This document shows, piece by piece, positions 46,101-55,119 of a stretch of DNA of 64,000 nucleotides. Made by a program: the position numbers and the translations under genes. The DNA comes from Brachycybe producta (Eukaryota; Arthropoda; Diplopoda; Playtdesmida; Andrognathidae). The first letter of the stretch is position 1; every line of letters starts with the position of its first letter. The notes under the pieces are model-generated. The model was given only the letters and a program-made list of their open reading frames with translations, had not been told where the DNA came from and ran no database searches. Where the stretch lies: positions 744,001 to 808,000 of the forward strand of contig JAUPFP010000066.1 of NCBI GenBank assembly GCA_036925085.1. The letters run 5' to 3'.

Positions 46101-48963
46101 TACAAATGACAGTTACTTCAGAAGTAACTCGAGTTACAAATGACAGTTACAGCAGAAGTAACTCGAGTCACAAATAACGGTTATTTAAGAAGTAACTCGA
46201 GTCACAAATGACGGTTACTTGAGAAGTAACTCGAGTCACAAATGACGGTTACAGCAGAAGTAACTCGAGTCACAAATGACGGTTACAGCAGAAGTAACTC
46301 GAGTCACAAATGACGGTTACAGCAGAAGTGACTCGAGTTACAAATGACGGTTACTTGACAAGTGACTCGAGTTACAAATGACAGTTACAGCAGAAGTAAC
46401 TCGAGTTACAAAAGACAGTTACAGCAGAAGTAACTCGAGTCACAAAAGACAGTTACAGCAGAAGTAACTTAAGTTACAAATGACAGTAAGTTGAGAAGAA
46501 AGTAACTTACGTTATAAATGACAGCTTGTTGAAAAGTAACTTAAGTCAAATCTAACCAGACTAAAAACTTGATCTATTGGTTTCGTGTGTTTCAGATTGG
46601 ACAAGAAGCTTTGCGTTGCCGTCAACGAGCTGCTTTATTTAATATGTCTTACTTTGGAAAGTTCTATTTGACTGGTCCCGATGCATCTAAAAGCTGTCGA
46701 TTGGATTTTTACTAACAACGTTGCAGAATCACCTGGTATTGAATGAAACTGTTTACGTTACAACAGTAATATAAAACCTTATTTTACTGTTTTCAGGTCA
46801 TACGGTGTACACTTGTATGTTAAACAAACACGGTGGCGTCGAAGCAGATCTTACTGTCAGTACAATCGAATCGGGAGGCGGAAGTTCTTGCGATCCTTCG
46901 TTCGATGGCAAGGGGTATTACTTGGCTGCGGCCGGTGGTTCGGCATTCCAAAATTACGTTCACGTACGGAACGTAATTCAGGATGAGAAGCTCAATGTCG
47001 AACTTCGAGATTGTAGCGAAGAAATGGGAGTGCTTAGCATTCAGGGTCCCAGAAAGGTGTTTTTCAGTACTTCGTCCATATTATGTCACACGCAGTATCC
47101 ATGCAATAATGTCGTATTTGATTGAATTAGTCGTAACATTCTTGTGGAACTGACGGACGCGGATCTATCTAACGAGAACTTCCCAGTTTATGCGAATAGA
47201 ATAATTAACGTGGCCGGTCGTAAAGTGCGAGCTCTGAGGATAACTTTCGTAGGAGAGCTCGGTTGGGAGCTGCATGTCTCCAGTGAGGATTGTCTCCATG
47301 TTTTATCGAGCCGTGATGTACAGTGGGCGTAAATACGGACTTGCGAATGCGGGTTATCTCGCTATGGATTCGCTCAGCGTTGAAAAAGGTGCGCACGTTT
47401 TTAAGAGAACGTTTTCTTTTTAAAGCGGGAGGCTGTTTCTTTTTAGATTATCTAGTTTTCATAATAATTTTCAATAATATTTTTTTTAAATGAACAATGT
47501 TACAGTTAATGTTTGACGGGAATCAGACAACGCTTAGCAGATGGTATTTTTTTAATATTTATCTACTAAAAAGCTTACTTCGAAAGATTTCAACATTAAA
47601 ATACCGTTAAGGGATTGAGCTTCACTATTAGTATCTTTGAAAATCAGCTGTTGGTGATATAAAAATATCTTAAAAAATAAACATTTTATATTAGTTTGAA
47701 AATGTTTTTTAAGAGGTGGGACGAATCCTAAATTTTCTCAAATCCGAATCCTAAAAGGTTCTCGAATCTCTCGAATTATATTATTAAATTAATAATTATA
47801 AAATTAAATTATATGAATATAAGAATCCTGTATTATTCATTAAGAAAATACAAATAAATGAAATAATATTAAATATTAAATTATTAATAATAAAAAAACA
47901 AGTGTGGCTTCACTCAGGGTCGCAACAAGGTTGATAGTGGTGATCCCGGTACCACCGAAATTGAAACAATCGCCGTTTTTTTCTTAGTGAATGTCAATAG
48001 AGTTAAAACTAATTTTATCAAAGTTTTTAACAGTTTTTTTTAAAGTTAGGATTCCAGCGATTCGAGATACTAAAAAAGCGCGAAGATACGAGTTTTCGAA
48101 TCTCAAATATTTTTAAAGATTTGCTGGATTCGAGGATTTTAGTTTTTTCATCAGCATTTCACGAAATTTATTTATGCTTTTTTTTCAACCTGTCACAAAA
48201 AGCTTACTTTAAAAGATATCATCGTGAAAAAAAAATCGTAAGCAATATCACCAATTATTCTAGTTTAAAAAGCACTTTGAATTTTTTCATATCGTTTCTG
48301 TAGAAATTGAAAATTTAAATCTATATTAACCTCCTGACGTGAATTAGAAATAACTGTGCTGGTGGTTATTTTTGCAATTTGCATTTACTTATTCTGTAAG
48401 TATTCGTTTCTCGTACTTCTGATTCAGGGTATCGTCATTGGCATGCTGATTTGAGACTCGACGATACTCCACTCGAAGCTCGAATGGGTTTCACGTGCAA
48501 ACTGAATTCTGACGTTCCGTTTTTGGGCCGTGACGCTTTGATCAATCAACAGAAAGAAGGATTACAAAAACTTCTATGCTGTTTTACGATCAATAAGTTT
48601 GTTTCGTCAATTAATTAATAACAATTTATAGAGTATGGTTTCGATTCAGTTGTTTATTTTTTTAATTTTAGAGCCGTTCCTTTGTTTGGCCTCGAAGCCA
48701 TTTGGAGAGACGGTCGAGTGGTGGGCCACGTCCGTGTTGCCGATTACGGATTTGCTATCGGAAAGACGATTGCTTACGGTTATGTTTCGAATCCCGATGG
48801 TCATCCGGTCGATTTGGACTTTGTGAAATCTGGATCCTATCAACTGGAACGAATGGGAGAGTTGATTCCGGCCACTTTTCACTTGAAATCACCGTTTGAT
48901 CCGAACAATAAACGAATCCTTGGTAATTATGAGGATTCTTTGCCTTTACCCACTACCGAGTAA
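39885..48963 (+). CDS. SARDH: Sarcosine dehydrogenase, mitochondrial (12 exons, 7 frame breaks)
   Basis: SARDH is the FAD- and folate-linked matrix enzyme that demethylates sarcosine to glycine. Exons: 39885-40192, 41133-41311, 42507-42810, 43849-44059, 44117-44565, 45507-45590, 45668-45781, 46596-46735, 46797-47056, 47131-47388, 48428-48596, 48672-48963. Domains: basic Arg-rich mitochondrial leader, Rossmann FAD motif ([11 protein letters not shown]), DAO-type oxidoreductase, then a GcvT/aminomethyltransferase-like folate-binding half ([18 protein letters not shown] region, [10 protein letters not shown]). As written it has six one-base insertions (exons 1, 4 twice, 8, 9, 10) and one one-base deletion (exon 5). 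Allowing for these, all splice phases agree and the length is about 920 aa, the family norm. No in-frame substitution stop was seen. Either a very young pseudogene or local sequence errors. Confidence 0.85.
41133..41311 (+). CDS. SARDH: SARDH exon 2
   Basis: The acceptor is a 13-base T-run ending CAG and the donor GTAAGT. It reads [16 protein letters not shown] ... [20 protein letters not shown] ... YKRLMT with no break. This is the functional counterpart of the broken copy at 38054-38150. Confidence 0.9.
41440..41493. repeat. Small hairpin of the CGCCAAACTGAATAA family
   Basis: AAACTGGATAAACGCCAAA (41440-41458) faces TTTGGCTGTTATTCAGTTT (41461-41479) with one or two differences, in SARDH intron 2. 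The same sequence family forms the large arrays at 53789-54338, 12 kb away. Confidence 0.65.
41550..42275. mobile_element. Family F element in SARDH intron 2
   Basis: The left part has GAGCAAAATTAAGAGAAACT, ACTAGAAGGGTAGCTCA and GATATCTTTCAAAATAAAC. About 41770-41830 and 42205-42265 hold mirror-image pieces (AAGCTTATTTTGAAAGACAT, ATTCTAGTTTCTAAAGCACT). The space between carries TATTATACGC/ATAATACGC words. It is about 0.7 kb and non-coding. Confidence 0.5.
42507..42810 (+). CDS. SARDH: SARDH exon 3
   Basis: Reads [20 protein letters not shown] ... [20 protein letters not shown] ... CVVNCSG, intact, between GTTCAG and the donor GTCAGT. The frame running past the donor to 42872 is intronic read-through. 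Confidence 0.9.
43849..44059 (+). CDS. SARDH: SARDH exon 4, two +1 breaks
   Basis: Three frames must be read in turn: GVWAPKIG, then [20 protein letters not shown] ... KTPNIRD, then [20 protein letters not shown] ... IFLDN. The surplus bases are one A near 43871-43877 (GGAACGAATGG) and one C in CCC at 43974-43976. The edges are ATTCATCAG and GTATGT. Because of the breaks this exon shows no single open frame. Confidence 0.8.
44117..44565 (+). CDS. SARDH: SARDH exon 5, one -1 break
   Basis: [20 protein letters not shown] ... NRVPILET runs to a TGA at 44222. The conserved continuation ([70 protein letters not shown]) is in another frame. One base appears to be missing around 44211-44216 (GAAACGTCGG). 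The donor is GTTAGG after CATAAG. Confidence 0.82.
44586..44802. mobile_element. pogo/Tigger-like MITE, 217 bp
   Basis: Starts CAGTAGAACGTCGATTGTCG and ends with the complement of CAGTAGAGTGTCGATTATCG. TA flanks it on both sides (44584-44585 and 44803-44804), the target duplication of Tc1/mariner/pogo elements. The ends resemble the CAGTAGAACCTCGATTATC type of pogo/Tigger transposons. It lies in SARDH intron 5 with no coding capacity. Confidence 0.78.
45507..45781 (+). CDS. SARDH: SARDH exons 6 (45507-45590) and 7 (45668-45781)
   Basis: Exon 6 reads [20 protein letters not shown] ... SPSGSSP and exon 7 [20 protein letters not shown] ... FPMMHHL. Both are intact and in phase 0, separated by a 77-bp intron (GTCAGT ... 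TTCTCAG). Confidence 0.86.
46000..46545 (+). repeat. 34-bp minisatellite built on a 14-bp palindrome
   Basis: About 15 copies of AAGTAACTCGAGTTACAAAT + GACAGTTACTTCAG in SARDH intron 7. Each early unit contains the perfect palindrome GTAACTCGAGTTAC. Later copies change to GAGTCAC and break it. Because of the palindromes many neighbouring units can pair with one another. Confidence 0.92.
46596..46735 (+). CDS. SARDH: SARDH exon 8, +1 break
   Basis: Reads [20 protein letters not shown] ... LTGPDASK, then hits a stop. Dropping one A of AAAA at 46689-46692 restores [15 protein letters not shown] up to the GTATTG donor. The intron before it carries the 34-bp palindromic minisatellite. Confidence 0.8.
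46797..47056 (+). CDS. SARDH: SARDH exon 9, +1 break at its end
   Basis: [20 protein letters not shown] ... [20 protein letters not shown] ... [10 protein letters not shown]. The exon ends AGAAAG at a GTGTTT donor. Phase matching with exon 10 ([16 protein letters not shown]) requires one A fewer in AAA at 47053-47055. Confidence 0.8.
47131..47388 (+). CDS. SARDH: SARDH exon 10, +1 break
   Basis: [20 protein letters not shown] ... [20 protein letters not shown] is one frame. [20 protein letters not shown] ... SLSVEKG is the next. The surplus base is a T in TTTT at 47301-47304. The donor is GTGCGC. Confidence 0.82.
47712..48140 (-). mobile_element. MITE family A, copy 4 (inverted)
   Basis: AGAGGTGGGACGAATCC ... 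CTCAGGGTCGCAACAAGG ... GCGCGAAGATACGAGTTTTC ... TTCGAGGATTTTAG, in SARDH intron 10. The far end is degenerate and runs into a family F fragment (48180-48310, AAAAAGCTTACTTTAAAAGA). Confidence 0.72.
48428..48596 (+). CDS. SARDH: SARDH exon 11
   Basis: [40 protein letters not shown] and [10 protein letters not shown], intact, in the frame set by exon 10 after its break. The donor GTTTGT leaves two bases, completed to AAA by exon 12. Confidence 0.85.
48672..48963 (+). CDS. SARDH: SARDH exon 12 (C-terminus)
   Basis: [55 protein letters not shown] and [13 protein letters not shown], then an extra [12 protein letters not shown] before TAA at 48961. The tail is a few residues longer than the human protein. 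Intact. Confidence 0.88.
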
Positions 48964-49179
48964 GTGGATTTTTTTTTTAAGTTTTTCTAGTTTTGTTTAT
49001 TATTTTTTTTGAAATTTTATTTGGAGTTTTTAAATTTTAAAAAGTTTATAAATAATCGTGATTTTAAATGCAATTTGTATAAAGAAAAATTGTTTTTATT
49101 TACGAGTTTTATTTTAAACTTGACAAACTCAGTTTAATATTTATAGAATTAACTAAATGACTATCGGTTATTCAGTCTG

Positions 49180-49420
49180 AGCCGACAAGGAGGGTTGGGA
49201 GATGGAGGCTGGAAAAACGCTTCGTCGGCCGAGATCGAGTAGTTGGACATAATATCGGATGGGATGGTTGCTATTAGGCGGAAATGAGGTGTCTCCCAAC
49301 AGTGGAGGGAACTGATGAGGGCCAAACGTGCACGTTAAGCAATCTCATTAGCTAGAACATTGCTAGCCTCCACTCCAATCCTCGTCTTCGTACGAGATCC
49401 AAATTACAATATGGAACACA
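49180..49420. other. Unclassified GC-balanced segment 3' of SARDH
   Basis: A 200-bp island with balanced base composition (GCCGACAAGGAGGGTTGGGA, GGTGTCTCCCAACAGTGGAG, GCCAAACGTGCACG) in AT-rich DNA. It resembles the tail of a degraded retroelement, but I recognise no motif and no frame is open. The rest of 48964-49669 shows nothing coding. 49490-49600 repeats the AGCTAAA word found in the crb intron minisatellites. Confidence 0.35.
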
Positions 49421-49669
49421 CTCCTTCAATGGAACCTATAAAGTGCCATGTTGGTTGTTTTTTAATCAAGATCTGATAAGATGTGATTCAGAGCTAAACT
49501 GATGAAGAGTTTGACTTGTAACCTGTTTAACAGCTAAATTGAACAACAGCTAAATACAGAAAAATGTTGAACTGCACATGAGCTAACCCTAACATAACAT
49601 CTAAAAAAATAGCAAGAACTAATATTTTAGTCTTGAGTATTATATTCTTAATGATTGCTAAGTCAAAGT

Positions 49670-50123
49670 TAAAGGGAGCTTTACACCGTGCTACTTTTCT
49701 TCCCTTTGGACAGGTTTCTTGATTCGCCACAGAGAATTCGCTGGTAAAAACTTCTAAAGACATGTCTTCTTTTATTCGCTAGGGTTTAAAATTTTGAATT
49801 CGTAGCCACCAGTGATCGCTCGGTAAAAGTTGAACATGTCCAACTTATATCGCTCGCGTCCAGTGACTAGCTGGATGATTTTAGTAGTAGCTTTAAAAGA
49901 AACACCGTGTCAGGACGGTAGCGAATTAATCAGTTGGCAACTACAACTTGAGCTACTGCACTTGCACTGTCTATACAAAATTCTCTCCAAAAACCCTTGC
50001 GACTTCATACTTTTTATAGTCGCACTGTGTAAACGGTTTAACGCTAGCAACGTTTTTTCTGAATGATCAAGAAAAGAAACCGGCGACTAGCGTCAAGGAT
50101 AGCACCGTGTGAAGCACCCTTTA
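49670..50123. mobile_element. MITE, 454 bp, TAAAGGG ends
   Basis: Left TAAAGGGAGCTTTACACCG followed by TGCTA. Right end is the complement of TAAAGGGTGCTTCACACGG followed by TGCTA. The inverted repeats match at about 22 of 25 positions. TA or TTA at both edges could be the target duplication. The two short frames inside have no recognisable features. Confidence 0.68.
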
Positions 50124-50671
50124 GTTTCTCTTTGTCAAAGGAGTGTTCTCTTTCGCAAAGTCAAATATAATTTATATTTATAAATTGAAAATATTGAAAT
50201 ATGCGATTGAGGATGGGCTACTCCCGAGTGCGGTGCTCTTTTGCTTCTTACAGTAGCTCTTTTACGTCTTAGAGCACGCATTTGCAACTTCATTATGAGT
50301 GTGGGCCAGATAGCGTATTTTAGATATAATGTTTTAAAGTTCACTTTTACAAACAAAATTCAGTAAAGCTAAAAGCAGATCAGATAGGAGAGTAATAAAG
50401 AATCAGTCATTTTCAGCAGAGGCTCACTAAAATGGGATTGGTTCTGGAAATATGCTGGTGGGCCAGATTCAGTGAAATTTGGAAAAGTCCTCACGGGACT
50501 GAATAAAATCAGGACGGGACCGGATTTGGCCCGTAGGTCATACGTTGCACATGTACAATATGTCTTAGAGGGACAGAACTGACACAATAAAAACTTGCAA
50601 AACTAATCAACAGATAACTTAACTCAGCTCTGCTGCAAATCTGTTTTGACAGTTGAGGCATTTTAAGCACA

Positions 50672-51097
50672 GCTAGATTCAGCGAATCTTAAAAAATATT
50701 TGAGATTCGAAAACTCAAATCTTTTCGTGCTTTTTTCATCTTTCTAATCTTTCAATTCCAAACCTAAAAAAAAAGAAACTGTTAAAAACTTTCGTAAAAT
50801 TAGTTTGAACTCCATTGACGTCCAATAGAAGCATTCACTAACAAAAAACGGCGATTGTTGCAATTTCGTTGGTTATCCGGATCACCAATATCATCAGTCA
50901 TCACCTTGTGGCGGCGACCCTGAGTGACACACTTGTTTTTTTTTTTAATTATTGATAATTTAATACTTAATATTATTTCATTTATTTGTATCTTCTTATA
51001 TGAAGGATTTGAGAGATTCGCGATTCGGGAGATTAGAGAACCTTTTACTCTTTTAGGATTCGGATTCGAGAAAATTTAGGATTTTGTCCCACCTCTA
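50672..51097 (+). mobile_element. MITE family A, copy 5
   Basis: GATTCAGCGAATCTTAAAAA ... CCAATAGAAGCATTCACTAA ... GGCGACCCTGAGTGACACAC ... AGGATTTTGTCCCACCTCTA. The left tip (TAGGGATGGGAC) is lost and the right tip intact. Confidence 0.75.
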
Positions 51098-51099
51098 CT

Positions 51100-52010
51100 T
51101 TATACATATACGAATGAAAAATGTTTATTAGGGTTTTTACAAAGCTTCAAATATTGAAGAAACTTCTTTTAAAGAAGGTGAAAGAAATCAGCTGAAAGAT
51201 TTTTGTTTTTGAAAGAAAAAGTTAGTTCAGTACTTTTTGAGAAAGTTCAACCATCAAACAGGTGGTAGAGGGCTATGGATGTAGACTTATGTATGTATGG
51301 GCTTGTCTTTTTTTTTTTTAGTTTAGGGGGTAAGAAAAGTAAGGGGGCCAACTAAGGCAAAAAAAAAAAAGGTTTTTCAGTTTGTGCCAAGAGGAGGAGG
51401 TTGAACTTATGAGGTCTTGGCCACTGCTGTAGAACAACATCTGATACAAAATCCGAACACCACCTGTTCCTTATACATCATTTTCTCTAGTTCCATCTTA
51501 GCTTTTATCCATTCGGCAAGAATGACCCTTTTTTTTTTAAAAAAAATCCTCATCTGTAAACTTTACACAAACTTCCATATGTAGTTTACTGTATCAGTTA
51601 CGGAAACATTCTTGCAGATATCCTCAAGATTAAATATTCCAGTAATATCTTTTATGCCTTCTGAGATTCCTGTGGATCTTTATAAAGATATTCCTGACAT
51701 ATCTTAAGCATTTTGATACGATATTTTTGAGGTAATATCCAAAATGTTTAAAAGAATTTTACACTTTCTTATAAATTTTTAAGGTATTTTCTTAAATATT
51801 TTTCAATATTCTTGTGAAAATCTTTGGATGATTTTTATGAATAACTGTAATATATTTTATATCTTCGGAATTCTTATTGGTAAAAACTTGGTATTAAAAA
51901 CATTCTAATATAGAGCTCGTACAGGGTGTGTGTTAAAGAGAAATTAGCGCGGAACCTCTCTAATAGTAGTTGGGGTAAATAGCCGATTTTTCAGATAGCT
52001 ACATCTCTTA
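51100..52010. other. AT-rich sequence without features
   Basis: From about 51600 it contains loose copies of GATATTCTT/AAGATATTCC words that grade into the 21-bp minisatellite at 52120, so the array seems to have grown out of this background. No gene. Confidence 0.4.
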
Positions 52011-52119
52011 AAGAAAATCATGCAGATATTTCAAAGATTCTATGATTCTTATTGAGATTTCAAAGTTTTTTTTTATAAATATTGTTAACATTGTTTGGGG
52101 GGGGGGGAATTTTGATGAT

Positions 52120-52435
52120 TCTTGCAGATATTTTCCAAGATTCTTGTAGATTATTCCAAATTTTCCTATGATTCCAGTAGATATTTCTAAGATACTTGCA
52201 GATATATCGAAGATTCTTGCAGATATATCGAAGATTCTTGCAGATATTTCGAAGATTCTTGCAGATATTTCAAAGATTCTTGCAGATATATCGAAGATTC
52301 TTGCAGATATTTCGAAGATTCTTGCAGATATTTCGAAGATTCTTGCAGATATTTCGAAGATTCTTGCAGATATTTCGAAGATTCTTGCAGATATTTCGAA
52401 GATTCTTGCAGAGATTTCCAAGAGTTTATGTAGGG
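52120..52435 (+). repeat. 21-bp minisatellite
   Basis: About 12 good copies of GCAGATATTTCGAAGATTCT + T, with ATATATCG and TATTTCAA variants. Since 21 is a multiple of three, three different frames are open over it (ISKILAD, RRFLQIF and EISARIF repeats). None is taken as a gene. Confidence 0.92.
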
Positions 52436-52793
52436 CTATACATTTTTACAGATATTTTTGTAAGTTTATTCTAGTTTCTTAAAGAAAAAAAGGAAGATTC
52501 ATGTGTATATTTTAAATTAATTTTTTCAAAACTCTTATAGATATTTCTAAGATTCTCGTAGATATTTCTAAGATTTTCTTAGATATTTCTAAGATTCCTG
52601 ATAATAGTTTTAAGCTAATGATCACATGGTTTTGATGGGATTTTAATGGTTATTTAATTCTATACCTTGCAAGTATAAAAAGTGGATGATGGAAAGAAAA
52701 GTACTATAAAGCATAAAACTCAATATAGAAGAAAAAGAATGTCTGAAATTAGGAGTGTGATTTAAAGAGAGGGGTGAAGAAAGAAAAAAAAGC

Positions 52794-52848
52794 TTAAGGT
52801 GTTTGTGAAATAGTGGGTAGTTGACCCACTATTTCACAAACACCTTAA
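52794..52848. repeat. Perfect 25-bp-arm hairpin
   Basis: TTAAGGTGTTTGTGAAATAG.. (52794-52818) is followed by a 5-base loop AGTTG and its exact complement (52824-52848). The arm is too short and too perfect for a typical animal miRNA precursor. It may be a snap-back duplication or a footprint. Confidence 0.85.
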
Positions 52849-53788
52849 TAACCCTCCTACCTAAATCAACATTTACAACTAATTGAAAGTTACTAATTTT
52901 TTTTAAAAACAATTTTTCGTTTGATCTTTGTTGTTGTTCCGTGTGTGTGTGTCAGGTCTCAAAAGATGAACAAGTAAAAAAAAAACTGGGTGACCCTGGA
53001 GTGATTTTTTTTGTGTGATTTTTTTTTTTTTTAAATAGGACCTACTTTGATTTGAGGTGTCAAAAAACACTGTCTCTTTGAGGGAGAATACTCAATAATT
53101 AAAAGAATATTAAGAACTGCTTAAATACCTTTTAATTATGTTTCGCACTTTTGAAAAATCCATAATTTGCACTTAAGAAATTGAATGAGCTCATAGGTGC
53201 CGTGTTTTTATATATAAGCGCTTATCAAGTGGAGAGAGAGAAAAAAGTATTTAGCCCGACTTTGAGAATTGAATTTTCTACAATAATGTCCAAGGCCTTT
53301 GTTTGTTTGCAACAACAACAAAAAACAAACATGACTGAAAACAATTAATCTGTGGTTTTGGTGTATTCGTCAAGCGGGGGTCTAATGTTGAAACCCGTCC
53401 AAGAGTCCAAGTTGGTGTTTTGGGGGGCCCCTCACATTATAATGAAGGTTTGCAAAGAATTTTAGTGAGGGGCATGTGGACACAGTGAGCAAATTGGGTC
53501 TTTTGTTTGGCTTTCTCGGGCTGTTTTTTTTTTAGTTGCAGCTTAAACTTTGCCAAAAACCTTCACAAACTATATAAGTTGGTTATTATAACTTATTAAA
53601 AAGCTACTAACGCGATTCTTCAGTTTTTAAATTTGAATAACCTGATCAGTGATCAGTGTAATAATCATTGTTCTTTTCGTAGCCTATGAGTGTCACCATA
53701 GGAGATGAAGATGATTGTGCATCGCCACTTCAGTGTAGATAGAACGGTGGCAGTCGCTAGCGATTCCCATTGAAGTTCATCCAATTCA

Positions 53789-53960
53789 AGCGCCAAATTG
53801 AACAAACGCCAATCTGAACTAACGCCGAACTGAATAAACGCCAAATGGAACAAACGCCAAACCGAATAAAAGCCAAATGGAACAAACGCCAAACCGAATA
53901 AGCGCCAAATGGAACAAACGCCAAACTGAACAAGCGCCAAACTGAATAACCGCCAAAATG
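53789..53960 (+). repeat. 16-bp tandem units CGCCAAATGGAACAAA / CGCCAAACTGAATAAG
   Basis: Two alternating 16-bp units form a 32-bp higher-order repeat for about 11 units. The minus strand shows low-complexity frames ([19 protein letters not shown]) that are not genes. The array ends at the TTAGG-like tract and resumes at 54141. Confidence 0.88.
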
Positions 53961-53973
53961 TGATAAACACATT

Positions 53974-54064
53974 GTTATGTTATGTTATGTTAGGTTAGGT
54001 TAGGTTTGGTTTGTTTAGGTTAGGTTACGTTACGTTTGGTTAGGTTAGGTTAGGTTAGGTTAGC
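53974..54064 (+). repeat. Interstitial (TTAGG)n telomere-like tract
   Basis: TTATG x3 leads into TAGGTTAGGTTAGG, a degenerate middle (TTTGG, TTACG) and a final run of five to six TTAGG. TTAGG is the telomere repeat of most arthropods. It is about 90 bp, sandwiched between the two blocks of the 16-bp repeat. Confidence 0.85.
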
Positions 54065-54140
54065 ATGTTCTGTTTGTAAATCTGCACAGTCTGACGTCTA
54101 TAAAAGCTCACAATATTTGGACCATCAGAATTTACAAAAA

Positions 54141-54338
54141 AACCTGAATAACCGCCAAATGGAACAAACGCCAAACTGAATAAGCGCCAAATGGAACAAA
54201 CGCCAAACTGAATAAGCGCCAAACTGAATAAAAGCCAAAAATTTGGCGGTTATTCAGTTTCGCGTTTGTTCCATTTGGCGCTTATTCAGTTTGGCGTTTG
54301 TTCAATTTGGCGCTTATTCAATTTGGCGCTTATTCAGT
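54141..54338. repeat. Inverted block of the 16-bp repeat
   Basis: From 54141 the units read CGCCAAATGGAACAAA / CGCCAAACTGAATAAG. After the pivot AGCCAAAAATTTGGCGG at about 54235 they read as the reverse complement (TTTGTTCCATTTGGCG, CTTATTCAGTTTGGCG) to 54338. This gives a hairpin with arms of about 95 bp. Confidence 0.85.
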
Positions 54339-54473
54339 CGCCCCCAAAAGTAAAATAACGACTTCTTTTACATTTTCTTTACAATATTTCAAAGTCCGTA
54401 AGTCCTGAGGATTCATGATAAAGTTTGAAGAGCGAATTTTCCTCCTTTAATTTTGGAATTAGTTATGAGTGAC

Positions 54474-55119
54474 CAGGGCAAGGAGGTTCATGCACTTTAA
54501 AAGCAACAAAATATGCATGTATTCATGCAACAAAAAACAAGTAAATATACCATTAAATATGCACTATAAACTAATCATATTCAAAATTTCACCCATGAAA
54601 ATTGAAGAAAAATGTTTTATTAGAACTTACATATTGCAATGGCAACAAGAAACATTTTTAAATTTTCAAATTCAAAACCAAAACTTCATCGATTTTTTGT
54701 CAAAAAATTTGAATATTTAGAAAAATATCCCTCGACATCAAAGGATGTATACGAGGAGCATAAGTGGTGCAGAGTATCATTCATTTATATCAAGATCATC
54801 GTTAATTTCATTTATAAGATGAACCTGATTCTATGTTCCCCATATACAGTATATTTCCACAATTTTCATGAAGTCAGAAAAGTTCTGAGACCTGTTTTTT
54901 GTTGAATAAATTGCAAAAATTACATTTTATGCACTTTTTTTTGCCAATTTTGACAAAATATGCATGCTTTGAAAAAAAAAATGACAAAATATACAAAAAC
55001 ATGCATTATAAAATTCATATATTTAGCTTCAGCATGATATGAATCATGTTCCTATCTCATTTAGCATGAATTCTGAGCCAGAATACGAAACATGCATTTG
55101 CATGAACCTCCTTGCCCTG
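54474..55119. mobile_element. hAT-like MITE, 646 bp
   Basis: Perfect 21-bp terminal inverted repeats: it begins CAGGGCAAGGAGGTTCATGC and ends GCATGAACCTCCTTGCCCTG. Subterminal ATGCATG and CATGCA words occur at both ends. CAGGG-type termini fit hAT elements. The flanks TGAGTGAC and GTTCTGAC are only partly alike, so an 8-bp duplication is doubtful. The open frames at 54469-54905 have no transposase motif. Confidence 0.78.

Noticed and set aside
40008..47304. Programmed +1 frameshifting of the kind seen at AAA-stop codons in ciliates
   Set aside because: Only the first break has AAA directly followed by a stop. The others have no stop or common slippery motif at the site, and one is in the opposite direction.
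52008..52482. Repeated ISARIFE / ISKILAD ORFs
   Set aside because: Translation of a 21-bp minisatellite open in three frames on two strands.
53665..53972. Minus-strand WRLF-repeat ORFs
   Set aside because: Alternating 16-bp repeat units. No homology or signals.
54469..54905. Two ORFs (83 and 88 codons) as a transposase fragment
   Set aside because: No transposase motif. They lie within a non-coding inverted-end element.
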